64,000 bases of DNA from Alphaproteobacteria bacterium (GTDB lineage: Bacteria; Pseudomonadota; Alphaproteobacteria; Micavibrionales; Micavibrionaceae), in contig NVTV01000001.1 of the NCBI GenBank assembly GCA_002401695.1, positions 234,501 to 298,500 on the forward strand, written 5' to 3'. Position 1 is the stretch's first letter. Each line of letters opens with the position of its first letter. Shown here in pieces: positions 1-8,644 of the stretch. The notes under the pieces were generated by a model that saw nothing but the letters and a program-made list of their open reading frames with translations, was not told where the DNA came from and did no database searches. Made by a program: the position numbers and the translations under genes.

Positions 1-410
1 CCCTTGGAATAGGTATTCATGCGTCGGTTAAGTGCATCTGTATCTAAGGCCAAAGCCTGCGCCGCCGCAATCATTTCACCCTTATCGAATTTCTGGTTAT
101 AAAGCTGTAGAGAAAACCGCAAAAACTCCATACCGGTCAAAAACCACGGAGGTTCAAATTTTTCCGGCAAATAAGACAGTTGGGCTTTACTCTGTTTACT
201 CGTTTTATTTTGTCCAAATATAGAAATTTGCCCGTGATCTTGCTCACGCAAGCCCAAAATAGATTTGATTAACGTTGTTTTCCCCGCACCATTAAGCCCC
301 ATCAAACCAAATATTTCACCTGGTTGAACAGTCAAACAAATATCATTAATGGCTGATTTTCCTGCATATGCAACGCAGACATTTTCAATAAGCAGTGCGG
401 GGTTACTCAC
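1..410 (-). CDS. ABC transporter ATP-binding protein (partial, N-terminal part)
   Basis: This is the N-terminal ~137 residues of an ABC ATPase whose remainder lies beyond the left edge. Translating the minus strand from a GTG at 410 gives a Walker A motif (GLNGAGKTTLIKS, about residues 40-52), a Q-loop region (LSYLPEKFEPPW), and at the very edge the beginning of the signature motif (NTYSKG). The SYLPE..P pattern is typical of export-type or copper/NosF/CcmA-like ATPases that pair with a separate ABC-2 permease. The GTG start has an AAGG about 9 bases upstream and lies 45 bases after the stop of the preceding pilus-type gene, so it may be the last gene of that transcript. The substrate cannot be told from this fragment. 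Confidence 0.85.
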   Translation of the reverse strand, partial: MSNPALLIENVCVAYAGKSAINDICLTVQPGEIFGLMGLNGAGKTTLIKSILGLREQDHGQISIFGQNKTSKQSKAQLSYLPEKFEPPWFLTGMEFLRFSLQLYNQKFDKGEMIAAAQALALDTDALNRRMNTYSK

Positions 411-455
411 GGTCTTAGCCTTACTTGTAAATTTTATATCGAAATCGTTGTTCCC

Positions 456-989
456 CTATCCGGGAAGGAAAACTCTGGCATCAAGGTTAAAGCGCTGATG
501 CGCACGTAGACGTAGGGGAAATATTTGCTTGGTATATTCATCCAACCATTTAATCTCAATGTAATCTTCAAAGACCTGAAGATCGAGAACCTCTTTCGGA
601 ACCGCGTCAGGCGTAACACGCTGCCCATTAATCCAAATAACCCATTCGTTCTTTTTTGTATAAAGAATACCGCCCAAAGTGATGTCACGTGGACCCGGAT
701 CCGGCTCAAAATCATCACCTCTATCCAGAGCATCAAGCTCTGCCTGCGTCGGGGGACGAACAACACCTCTCGATTTTTGTGCCTCTAAAATTGCCTTAAA
801 CTGCCAATAAGTAAAAAATAAAGAAGGGATTCTTTCAATAGAAAACTTAGGATTTGCAACGGTTTTAGGTGCAGTCATTGTACCACGATTATGACCATCT
901 TGCGCATGTGCGCCAAAGGGCTGACCGACAGCAACAAAAGCCAGCACGATGAGGAAAGCCGTATAAAATATCTTTGTCTTATGTTTCAT
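456..989 (-). CDS. Secreted PilP/MshK/GspC-like pilus or secretion protein
   Basis: A 177-aa protein with an N-terminal signal peptide or anchor (about residues 5-30, ending near GAHAQ). The C-terminal half (GGILYTKKNEWVIWINGQR ... RFNLDARVFLPG) has the pattern of MshK, PilP and GspC homology-region proteins, small beta domains that link the inner-membrane platform to the secretin. It is the last gene of an operon that encodes the pilus/T2SS motor and platform, which supports this role; family assignment is by pattern and context only. The second ATG (989) is chosen because an AAGGA lies 7 bases before it, whereas it lies only one base before the ATG at 995. Confidence 0.6.
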   Translation of the reverse strand: MKHKTKIFYTAFLIVLAFVAVGQPFGAHAQDGHNRGTMTAPKTVANPKFSIERIPSLFFTYWQFKAILEAQKSRGVVRPPTQAELDALDRGDDFEPDPGPRDITLGGILYTKKNEWVIWINGQRVTPDAVPKEVLDLQVFEDYIEIKWLDEYTKQIFPLRLRAHQRFNLDARVFLPG

Positions 990-1015
990 AATCATATCCT
1001 TACTGATCCAACCCC

Positions 1016-1657
1016 TTACTGAGATTTTTTCATTATGACTTGAGATTCAGGAATAATCGTGCGCCACGACATTAAAATTTCTGCACTCACCAAAACAGGG
1101 TTTGTTCCCGATGCGATTGCACGCAAAACGGGCGAACTGACATCCCGTGTACGGTTTATTTTTATCCCATCCAAAGACAAATGCCCCGGAAAAGAACGCT
1201 TTGCCAATTCAATATACCGATAAACAGACGCATCATCAAATGCTTCCAGTTTAATTTCGATCGGGCTCATCAACACTTTATGATTGGCTTTTTTAGCCTC
1301 CGCATTGTCTTGAACAAAACCAGGCTTAACACTGACAACCGCAGATATTACTTTGGATTTATCTTGGATAACACTCAAAAATACTTTGGCCTCACTGCGT
1401 CCCTGCGCTGAGAATAACCCTTTGGCTTTCAGCGCATCGAAACGATCTTGTTGTTGGTCCAACTGCTCAAACTCAATTTGCATACGATCAATATCGAACT
1501 GAACGGCATTCACTTGTGATCGTAAAGTGCGCAGACGACGCTCTGACATTTCTTCTTCCGGCATTGCATATAAATAAACTCCGGCAGCCAAAGCGACATT
1601 CACACTTATAAGTATAAATAAAATGATTATTCGCTTAATTCCGATGACCTGTATCAT
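1016..1657 (-). CDS. PilO/GspM-like inner-membrane platform protein
   Basis: A 213-aa bitopic protein with one N-terminal membrane segment (about residues 9-31), then a coiled coil rich in Glu, Gln and Arg (about 35-80), then an alpha/beta domain. This is the layout of PilO and GspM, which dimerise with PilN/GspL to form the inner-membrane assembly platform of type IV pili and type II secretion. Its start codon overlaps the stop of the upstream PilM–PilN-like gene by 4 bases (ATGA), so the two are probably translationally coupled. There is no strong sequence motif in this family; the call rests on topology and on its place between the PilMN and PilP-like genes. Confidence 0.6.
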   Translation of the reverse strand: MIQVIGIKRIIILFILISVNVALAAGVYLYAMPEEEMSERRLRTLRSQVNAVQFDIDRMQIEFEQLDQQQDRFDALKAKGLFSAQGRSEAKVFLSVIQDKSKVISAVVSVKPGFVQDNAEAKKANHKVLMSPIEIKLEAFDDASVYRYIELAKRSFPGHLSLDGIKINRTRDVSSPVLRAIASGTNPVLVSAEILMSWRTIIPESQVIMKKSQ

Positions 1658-3246
1658 TGTTCTGGCCCCTCAATACTAATCTCTGCCACATAATCCTGTG
1701 AAACAGAATTTTTCTTCGCATCACCCGTTTCCACAACGATTTCTTCGCTATATTCATAATCTTCAAGCAATTTTGTAACGTTAATGACGTGATCCGGAAG
1801 GGCTGTCTGCAAACGTACGCTCAAAGACCTTACCTCTGCATTCCCTTTTTTCGCATTTGTTGTGCTTGGAAATGTCATTTGCATATTGGCAACAAATAAA
1901 GGGCTCTCTGAGCCACCATTGAGAATTCTTTGCGCCAAGCCGCCGCGCTTCCCGCGCTTAAGATCAAAACGATCTATGCGCATATCACGCCCCAAAGCCA
2001 CACCAATATTATAAAATAACGGTAAAATATTTATCTGCTTATGCTCCCAAGAATTGTAAACAGCCAAAGAGCTTTGTATGAGCTGAATATTATAACCCAA
2101 ATCTGTCTTACGTTTCACCTCTTTACTATACTGCAAGTCCAACTGCCCCTTACGATGAGAGATATCATCTATATCGGTTTTTATTTCAGAGATGGACTGC
2201 ATACTATTCAAAAATTGATACCCCAAGAAAACGCTCAAGAAGATCATAAAGAATGAGGCAAGGGCTGCCATTTGCCGCGGCTGGGATACACGGTCAATCT
2301 GCTTTGCCTTCATCGGCAAAATGAAACGGCTTTTACGGCCAATCCACGCCAAATGCATCGCAGTTGCGTGATATGCGGTATTCCCAGTGCCCAAATTTAA
2401 CTTTAAAGAATCCGCAGCATCGTCGGATGTAAGAGAATAGAAATTACACGGAGCATCTATTAACTCACTGACGAGATCCCCAGTTCCCGGCTCGGATATT
2501 AGTATGACATTTAATCCATCAGACGAATCAAAACCAAAACGCGATAAATAACTCATCGTAGCTTGAAATTCCTGATAGACATCTTTTGCCCACAAGACAG
2601 GGTCATCATCAGTTTCCGCAATCGGCGTCATCCGTGTTAAAGCAAGTTCACCATTACGGATAACAATTTGACGTAAGCCGCCATTTTGATGCTGCCCCAT
2701 AAATATTGTCCAGTGCGGCTTATCCTCCCCCTTTGGAGAGAGCTTATCCGACAATTTCTTAATCATATCAGAGGATTCAACGGGCAATAAACAAAAGCCT
2801 GCCACAGGAGCCAAGGACAAACGCGTCGCATTCATTGTTTTTGTGAAAGAATCGCTGGCCGGCACTGCTGCAAAAATGTAGACATCCCCGCCTAACGAGT
2901 TTGCCGTTTTCTTTATTTTTTCCTTCAAAGGAAGCGCCGCGCGCACAGGATAATTCGGAAAAGCTACTTTCAGCTTTCTTTTAACAATGCTCTGCTTATC
3001 CAAAGCACTCACATGGGGCACTTTTTCTTTTCTATAGTGCTGTTCAACCATATCATTAAGGATAAGAACCGGCTTTCCGCCGCAATCCTTAGAAATAATA
3101 ATCGCCACACTGTCTTCGAAATCATCGGCAGACCATGGCACCGCCTCAATAAACTTCACACCCTTGGAATCTACAGTGTAGATGAGAAGTGCCTCATCCG
3201 AAATCATGAGGATCGTTCTTGATGGTGCTAGAATAGATAAAGACAT
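1654..3246 (-). CDS. PilM–PilN-type fusion (GspL-like) platform protein
   Basis: A 530-aa protein with a cytoplasmic actin-like N-terminal domain (about residues 1-300), one membrane segment (about 325-347, AALASFFMIFLSVFLGYQF), a coiled coil, and a PilN-like periplasmic domain (about 400-525). In T4P systems PilM and PilN are usually two proteins; in T2SS the same parts are fused as GspL. The arrangement here is therefore GspL-like, although the ORF is longer than usual GspL (about 400 aa). The frame can be read from a TTG at 3261, but the ATG at 3246 gives a more ordinary start. It sits 18 bases after the GspF-like gene. Role: couples the ATPase to the assembly platform. Function is inferred. 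Confidence 0.6.
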   Translation of the reverse strand: MSLSILAPSRTILMISDEALLIYTVDSKGVKFIEAVPWSADDFEDSVAIIISKDCGGKPVLILNDMVEQHYRKEKVPHVSALDKQSIVKRKLKVAFPNYPVRAALPLKEKIKKTANSLGGDVYIFAAVPASDSFTKTMNATRLSLAPVAGFCLLPVESSDMIKKLSDKLSPKGEDKPHWTIFMGQHQNGGLRQIVIRNGELALTRMTPIAETDDDPVLWAKDVYQEFQATMSYLSRFGFDSSDGLNVILISEPGTGDLVSELIDAPCNFYSLTSDDAADSLKLNLGTGNTAYHATAMHLAWIGRKSRFILPMKAKQIDRVSQPRQMAALASFFMIFLSVFLGYQFLNSMQSISEIKTDIDDISHRKGQLDLQYSKEVKRKTDLGYNIQLIQSSLAVYNSWEHKQINILPLFYNIGVALGRDMRIDRFDLKRGKRGGLAQRILNGGSESPLFVANMQMTFPSTTNAKKGNAEVRSLSVRLQTALPDHVINVTKLLEDYEYSEEIVVETGDAKKNSVSQDYVAEISIEGPEQ

Positions 3247-3264
3247 GTGAAAAACACTCAAAAA

Positions 3265-4545
3265 TTAAAAATCGGACATATTACCCAGGTTCATATAGAT
3301 AGGCCCTAAAGACCCAGCAGCGATCCAGACAATCACCAACGCAAGTATAATGGTTAATGTCGGTTGAATCATCTCAATTAATGCATCAATCGCCTCATCG
3401 ACATCTTTTGTATAGAATTCCGAGACCTGATCCAGCACGACAGCGAGATTACCGGATTCCTCTCCGATCTTCACCATACGTATAACCATGCTTGGAAATT
3501 CACCCGAAGCATTCAGCGCATCGGAAAGCGGGCTGCCGGATTGGACGTATATTTCGACCCCTTCCATTGCATCAATAAGCGCAAGATTACTGACTGTTTT
3601 TCGCGCGGATTTCAATGCACCGATGACATCAATACCACTGGCAAAAAGCGATGCAAAAGTCTGTGAATAACGTGCGATTGTTATCTTTCTAATCAAATTT
3701 CCAGCGATAGGAGCAACAAGAAGCAGCGAATCAATCTTATATGCAACAGTATCAGATGATTTTCTCAACGTTATAAATGAGACAGCGATGAGAATAGGCG
3801 TCAGCAATACAATAATCATACCATAGACTGGCAAACCCAATATATAGAACTGTGGCTGCACAAAAAAGTTGGATGTTGCAATCAGCCATACTGAAAACCA
3901 CGGTAATTCAAGATCAAGGTATTTCAAGAACCCAACAATTTGCGGCACCACAACACTCATCATAAAAGTAACAACACCCATAACAACAGCCCCTGTAATC
4001 ATCGGGCTACGCGTTGCCTTCTTAACTTTTGTCTGCATCGCGTCAACCCATTTCAAGTAACGCACCAATTGCAGATAAACGGAGGTTAAATCCCCTGTAT
4101 CTTCCCCCGATTGAATGAGAGAAATATAAAGTGCCTTAAAAACCTTCGGATGCTTATCCAGAGCCTCGGACAAAGCCGCACCATCACGCACATCACGATG
4201 TATCTCACTCATCATATCGCGCATTTGGTCATTTTCCGCACCATCACGAATATCAGACAAAGCATCAAGCAACGGCACACCAGCACTTTGCATTTGCTCC
4301 ATATGAATAAAAAACTGAATAAGATCTCTTAGTAGGATCTTATTCCGCGCAAGGCCGGATAAAAATGTCTTTTTCTTGCTTAAGGTAGAACATTGAACAA
4401 GTTCCAGTCCCGCAGTTTGAAGCTGATTATATAAATCCACTTCATTGACAGCAGATAAAGTCCCCCGAACCGGGCGACCTCTCACATTGACAGCTCTGTA
4501 CTTATAACGTTCGATGCTCTGCACCTTATTTAAGTTAAAAATCAA
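3265..4545 (-). CDS. GspF/PilC-type inner-membrane platform protein
   Basis: A 426-aa polytopic protein with two T2SSF domains, each about 120 residues (roughly 75-200 and 280-400). Family patterns are clear: IHMEQMQSAGVPLLDAL, IQSGEDTGDLTSVYLQL in the first repeat and FASLFASGIDVIGAL, VKIGEESGNL in the second. Three membrane segments follow the usual plan, with a C-terminal one (TIILALVIVWIAAGSLGPI). The protein is the rotor/platform that works with the GspE/PilB ATPase. The frame opens with a TTG at 4545; a GTG at 4524 would place the start five residues before the usual YKYRAV opening, so the exact start is uncertain. It follows the ATPase gene by 31 bases. Confidence 0.9.
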   Translation of the reverse strand: MIFNLNKVQSIERYKYRAVNVRGRPVRGTLSAVNEVDLYNQLQTAGLELVQCSTLSKKKTFLSGLARNKILLRDLIQFFIHMEQMQSAGVPLLDALSDIRDGAENDQMRDMMSEIHRDVRDGAALSEALDKHPKVFKALYISLIQSGEDTGDLTSVYLQLVRYLKWVDAMQTKVKKATRSPMITGAVVMGVVTFMMSVVVPQIVGFLKYLDLELPWFSVWLIATSNFFVQPQFYILGLPVYGMIIVLLTPILIAVSFITLRKSSDTVAYKIDSLLLVAPIAGNLIRKITIARYSQTFASLFASGIDVIGALKSARKTVSNLALIDAMEGVEIYVQSGSPLSDALNASGEFPSMVIRMVKIGEESGNLAVVLDQVSEFYTKDVDEAIDALIEMIQPTLTIILALVIVWIAAGSLGPIYMNLGNMSDF

Positions 4546-4576
4546 ATTTAGTTAGAAAAACTCAAGACGAAGGAAA

Positions 4577-6520
4577 CTATACTCTGAGATCAACAACTTT
4601 TGCCAATGCAGCAAAATCAGTAATACCCTCCAACACTTTTAGAATGCCATCGTCTCGCAAACTTTTGAAGCCCTTTTTTAACGCAAGTGCTTTTAATTCT
4701 GCTTTTGATTCATTCTTTGCCACAATTTCGTCCAGATCTTCATCAAATAAAAGGATCTCAACAACCGCAACGCGCCCTTTATAGCCCTTATTCATGCAAG
4801 CACTGCATCCATCTTCAGGTGCTTTATATATTTGAGGGGCATCGGCCACATCAACACCTAAAATTTCGCATTCATGCGCATCCGCTGTATATTCAATCTT
4901 GCAACTCTTACACAGACGTCGCGCAAGACGCTGTGCGAAGACAGCGGTAATCGCGCCGGCAATCATTCCGGGTTTCATTCCTAAATCAAGCAAACGCGGA
5001 ATTGCACCAAAAGAATCATTCGTATGCAAAGATGTATAAACCTGATGCCCCGTCATCGCGGCTTTCAACGCCATCTCTGCTGTAGTTTTATCGCGAATTT
5101 CACCAATAAAGATAATATCGGGATCTTGACGGAGCAAGGCCTTAATACCATCAGCAAACTCAAGAATTCCTTCACGTACGTGCGTTTGGCGAATCATTGG
5201 CAATGTGTATTCCACAGGATCTTCTAATGTCTGTATATTCACCTCAACATCATTAATCTCATTCAACATAGAATAAAGAGACGTTGTTTTACCGCTTCCT
5301 GTTGGTCCGGTTACAATAATAATGCCCTCGGGCTTTGAATTTGCATGGGCTATCTTGACCATATTCGCTTCACTAAAGCCAAGGTCACTGAGCGGCATAA
5401 TGCTTGAGCTCTTATCAAGAACCCGCAAAACAATATTTTCACCATGAACAGTTGGCAAAGAAGACACACGAAAATCTGCTTCACGCCCGCCAATACTCAT
5501 ACCAAAACGGCCATCCTGCGGCGTTAATTTATCCGCGATATTCATTTCGGACATGATTTTTAAGCGCTGTGATATCCCACTCCAATGCTGTTTATGCAAA
5601 ATTTGTGCAGTAAACAAAACACCATCCAAACGGTATCTTAAGCGAACAAAGTTATCTTCCGGCTCAAAATGCAAGTCAGACGCCCCAAGTTTAACAGCGT
5701 CAAAAACCAGCGCATTAACAAGACGCACAATCGGATGGGTGAATGCTTCGCTTTCATCCAGAGAAGCGACATCTTGTTGTTCTCCGCCCTCTTCCAACTC
5801 ATCCATAATACCTTTTATGGAGCTCGCATAGCCATAGGCCGCATCTATTGCTTCCGACAAAATCGCCGAAGTCGTAACCATAGGCTTGATTTGAATGCCT
5901 TTAGGCAAAAATCGGCGTAATGTATCTAAGGCAACGACATCATAAGGATCAGACATCGCCACATGAACTTCACCCTCACCCTCATCCAGCAAAATAGGTA
6001 ACACTTGATGCTGCACCGCTATATTTTTATCCAGTAAAGCAAGGGCATCACCATCAACAATCGTATTGCGAGGATCAAAGACACCAAAACCAGACGTTTC
6101 AGCAAGGAAAACCGTCAAGGCATCTTCTTCAATAAAACCAAGGGAAACAAGTATCTCCCCAAGCATTTTACCGGAGATTTTCTTTTCCTGTAAGGCAACA
6201 TTCAACTGATCTTCGGTAATAAGCCCCATGGAAACCATACGTTCCCCCATACGGCCTTTACCTGGATCATCATTTTGTTTTTGATCGCCTGTTGTCTGCA
6301 GACCACCTGCAACTGTTTGTAATGCCGTACCTGTATTGTCAGGCGCGGCGACACTATCCTCAACGATTTCTACGGATATAGCCTCAAGGTTTTCAATTTC
6401 AGTCTCATCGACAACAAACGCGACACCCTCGACATCGTTATCAACGCCTAGGTTATCAACGTCCGGCTTTATAACCGTACTATCATCTTCGTCTATTACT
6501 ACCAGTTCAATATCATCCAT
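4577..6520 (-). CDS. GspE/PilB-type secretion or pilus assembly ATPase
   Basis: A 647-aa hexameric motor ATPase for type II secretion or type IV pilus assembly. After an acidic N-terminal stretch (residues 1-85) comes a T2SSE N-terminal domain (about 88-150, GERMVSMGLITEDQL), then the ATPase core with Walker A GPTGSGKT (405-412), the Asp box (TLEDPVEY), Walker B DPDIIFIGEIRD (466-477) and the His box (TGHQVYTSLHTND). Four cysteines in two CxxC pairs (537/540 and 572/575) form the zinc finger that separates assembly ATPases of this type from PilT retraction ATPases. It is the first gene of the minus-strand operon with GspF-, PilMN-, PilO- and PilP-like genes. No secretin or pilin gene is visible in the window. 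Confidence 0.92.
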   Translation of the reverse strand: MDDIELVVIDEDDSTVIKPDVDNLGVDNDVEGVAFVVDETEIENLEAISVEIVEDSVAAPDNTGTALQTVAGGLQTTGDQKQNDDPGKGRMGERMVSMGLITEDQLNVALQEKKISGKMLGEILVSLGFIEEDALTVFLAETSGFGVFDPRNTIVDGDALALLDKNIAVQHQVLPILLDEGEGEVHVAMSDPYDVVALDTLRRFLPKGIQIKPMVTTSAILSEAIDAAYGYASSIKGIMDELEEGGEQQDVASLDESEAFTHPIVRLVNALVFDAVKLGASDLHFEPEDNFVRLRYRLDGVLFTAQILHKQHWSGISQRLKIMSEMNIADKLTPQDGRFGMSIGGREADFRVSSLPTVHGENIVLRVLDKSSSIMPLSDLGFSEANMVKIAHANSKPEGIIIVTGPTGSGKTTSLYSMLNEINDVEVNIQTLEDPVEYTLPMIRQTHVREGILEFADGIKALLRQDPDIIFIGEIRDKTTAEMALKAAMTGHQVYTSLHTNDSFGAIPRLLDLGMKPGMIAGAITAVFAQRLARRLCKSCKIEYTADAHECEILGVDVADAPQIYKAPEDGCSACMNKGYKGRVAVVEILLFDEDLDEIVAKNESKAELKALALKKGFKSLRDDGILKVLEGITDFAALAKVVDLRV

Positions 6521-6665
6521 ATAGATCGCTACACCTTTAGCTTTGTGCTTTTATTACTTTAAAATTTATCAAAAAATACGCAGTGTAGAAACATAGCCAA
6601 GACAGGCCATTGCCCCTTTCTATCAGGAAAAGGTTAACATTTCATGTAAGATCAGCTTTAAACAA

Positions 6666-6694
6666 TAAAAAAGGCGAGCATAACAGCTCACCTT
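6666..6694 (-). terminator. Rho-independent terminator after glutamine synthetase
   Basis: On the minus strand GGTGAGC and GCTCGCC (7 pairs with one G-T) enclose a 6-base loop and are followed by six Ts. It lies 23 bases past the glnII stop. The other strand also ends in a short T run, so it may work both ways. Confidence 0.75.
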
Positions 6695-6716
6695 TTATAA
6701 TAATTATGTTGGAATA

Positions 6717-7829
6717 TTATTCCGCAGCAACAGCAATCTTATCTGCTTTTTCACGAGGCCATGACGTAAATGTCATCACAGACTCATCAACACCGCAAAT
6801 TGTCGTACACAAACGTGCAGAAACAAGATATGGATCGGAGTTTGCACCCGGACGGCGATCTTCAAGATAGCCATAGCCCTGTTGAGCAACCAATTGTGGA
6901 ATACGGATAGAACATCCGCGATCCGCAGTGCCCGCTCTGAACGTATTGATATCACACGTTTCATGCGCGCCCGTTAAACGACGATCCAGCGCATGACCAT
7001 ACAGTTTAATATGCTGCTGATGCTTTTCACTCAATGCTTTGATTGCGGCATCAATAGCCTCTTTGCCCTTTGCCTTATCGCGCGTATCATTTGTAGAGAA
7101 GTTAGTGTGCATTCCTGCACCATTCCAATCGCCTAAAATAGGCTTGTTATGTATAGAAACGGTTACACCATAATCTTCGGCAATGCGATACAACAACCAA
7201 CGCGCAATCCAAACATCATCAGATGCTTTCATTGCGCCCGCGTCTTCGGTTCCACCACGATAACCAATTTGGAATTCCCATTGTCCGGGCATAACCTCCG
7301 CATTGATACCATAAAATAGAAGACCAATATCAAGACAGGCTTGTGCATGCTCTTCTACAATATCACGGCCATAGGCTTCATCCGCGCCAACGCCACAATA
7401 ATACGGGCCTTGAGGGCCGGGGAAACCTTGCTCTGGCCAACCAAGAGGCTGACGCGCTTTAAACAATGTATATTCTTGTTCAAAACCACACCATGGGTCT
7501 TGCTCTGCCGCACCGGCATCAAGCACAGCGCGTAGTTGTGCGCGTGAATTAGAGACATGCGGTGTTCCATCAGGGTTATAGACTTCTGCCATAACAAGAT
7601 AATTGCCGTCGCCGCGAATAGGATCAGGCACAAAATATACAGGCTTAAGGATGCAATCAGAATCGCTTCCCTCTGCTTGCAATGTTGATGATCCGTCAAA
7701 GCTCCACTCCGGGAAATCTTCAATCGATGGCTTTGACCCCAAATCCACGACACGCGCTTTTGAACGCAATTGGCGTGTAGGTAGGGCACCATCCAGCCAT
7801 ATATATTCAGCTAAAGTAAAATTAGACAT
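6717..7829 (-). CDS. glnII: Glutamine synthetase, class II (eukaryote-like)
   Basis: Makes glutamine from glutamate, ammonia and ATP. At 370 aa it is far shorter than GlnA type I (about 470 aa) and carries GSII motifs: YIWLDG and WSFDGSST near the N-terminus, GPQGPYYCGVG, the metal-binding MPGQWEFQIG, GDWNGAGMHTNFST and the ATP-site region TADRGCSIRIP. GSII forms pentamer pairs, is not adenylylated, and occurs in eukaryotes, actinomycetes and some alphaproteobacteria. The frame can be read from 7841, but a GGAGAG lies 5 bases before the ATG at 7829, and that start gives the usual short lead before YIWLDG. It stands alone, with a terminator downstream and palindromes upstream. Confidence 0.95.
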   Translation of the reverse strand: MSNFTLAEYIWLDGALPTRQLRSKARVVDLGSKPSIEDFPEWSFDGSSTLQAEGSDSDCILKPVYFVPDPIRGDGNYLVMAEVYNPDGTPHVSNSRAQLRAVLDAGAAEQDPWCGFEQEYTLFKARQPLGWPEQGFPGPQGPYYCGVGADEAYGRDIVEEHAQACLDIGLLFYGINAEVMPGQWEFQIGYRGGTEDAGAMKASDDVWIARWLLYRIAEDYGVTVSIHNKPILGDWNGAGMHTNFSTNDTRDKAKGKEAIDAAIKALSEKHQQHIKLYGHALDRRLTGAHETCDINTFRAGTADRGCSIRIPQLVAQQGYGYLEDRRPGANSDPYLVSARLCTTICGVDESVMTFTSWPREKADKIAVAAE

Positions 7830-7845
7830 TAAACTCTCCATTGTT

Positions 7846-7885
7846 CGATATTATTTTTATATCGCGAAGCGTCACATATTCTGTG
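7846..7885 (-). promoter_or_regulatory. Paired palindromes upstream of glnII
   Basis: Two inverted repeats lie in the 109-base gap before glnII: CGATAT/ATATCG (7846-7864, 7-base spacer), ending about 17 bases from the start codon, and CACA/TGTG (7873-7885, 5-base spacer). The first could fold in the leader RNA; either could be an operator. No consensus sigma-54 site was seen. Function is a guess. Confidence 0.3.
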
Positions 7886-7938
7886 TATAAAATCAACTTT
7901 TTAAGAAAATTTCAAAACGCAATGGAACTCAACGTGTT

Positions 7939-8559
7939 TCACGGAGTAGCGGCAACCATTTCAAAGAGCACTTTCTTAAGTCTTTCTTCAAAACTTTCAA
8001 CAAGTTTTTTATCAGCTTCCGGAACATTTTGTGCAGAGCGCAACAAATCCAGATTTTTTTCAACAATCGCCCGACGTTCAGGATCCAGCTTATCCAGCAT
8101 ACCCGGCGGTAACGCCGATATCAAATCATCGTATCCTGTCTGCGTTGCCGTAGAGTTTTCAGTAAAATGCGCCAACATCACCCGATCACCAATACTCGCC
8201 CAATCCTCGGCACTGGTAAAACGATAAACGGGGGTGTTCTCCACAGTCGGATTATGTGAGTATCCGGTAACAATCACCGTAAGTCTATCATAATAGGCAG
8301 GCGTATCTTTCTGCATAATGCGAACATTTTCAACAAATATCGGCATATTTTTTTGAGCTATTAATTTAGGGTCATACTTAAAGAATGAAACAACGCCTGC
8401 CGCTTTCATTTCCTCGGATAAAGAATGCAATACCTTTTGAGATCCAATAAAGGCTGCAACCTCACTTTTCTTTAAACGCTTCGGTTCTCCGGCAACAGAG
8501 ACACCGGAAAAAGTCATCAACACACACACCAATAATAATGTAAGTTTAACAATATTCAT
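7939..8559 (-). CDS. Secreted protein of unknown function
   Basis: A 206-aa protein with a clear signal peptide (MNIVKLTLLLVCVLMTFSG, cleavage likely after SVAG) and a hydrophilic, mostly helical mature part with no Cys. I do not recognise a family. The frame extends upstream to 8655, but the ATG at 8559 has a near-perfect AAGGAGGA 9 bases before it and gives the signal peptide at the N-terminus. The gene lies between the rpoD terminator and glnII, so it is probably its own unit. Likely periplasmic. Confidence 0.85.
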   Translation of the reverse strand: MNIVKLTLLLVCVLMTFSGVSVAGEPKRLKKSEVAAFIGSQKVLHSLSEEMKAAGVVSFFKYDPKLIAQKNMPIFVENVRIMQKDTPAYYDRLTVIVTGYSHNPTVENTPVYRFTSAEDWASIGDRVMLAHFTENSTATQTGYDDLISALPPGMLDKLDPERRAIVEKNLDLLRSAQNVPEADKKLVESFEERLKKVLFEMVAATP

Positions 8560-8599
8560 TTGAACATCCTCCTTATAAGAATTTATAAAAACAGATGAA

Positions 8600-8619
8600 A
8601 GGAGCCTGATTAAGCTCCT
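8600..8619 (-). terminator. Likely rpoD terminator hairpin
   Basis: AGGAGC and GCTCCT on the minus strand enclose an 8-base loop, 26 bases past the rpoD stop. The following T run is broken (TTTCATCTGTTTTT), so it may be weak. Confidence 0.45.
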
Positions 8620-8644
8620 CCCCGAAAAATATAAGTAGAATACT

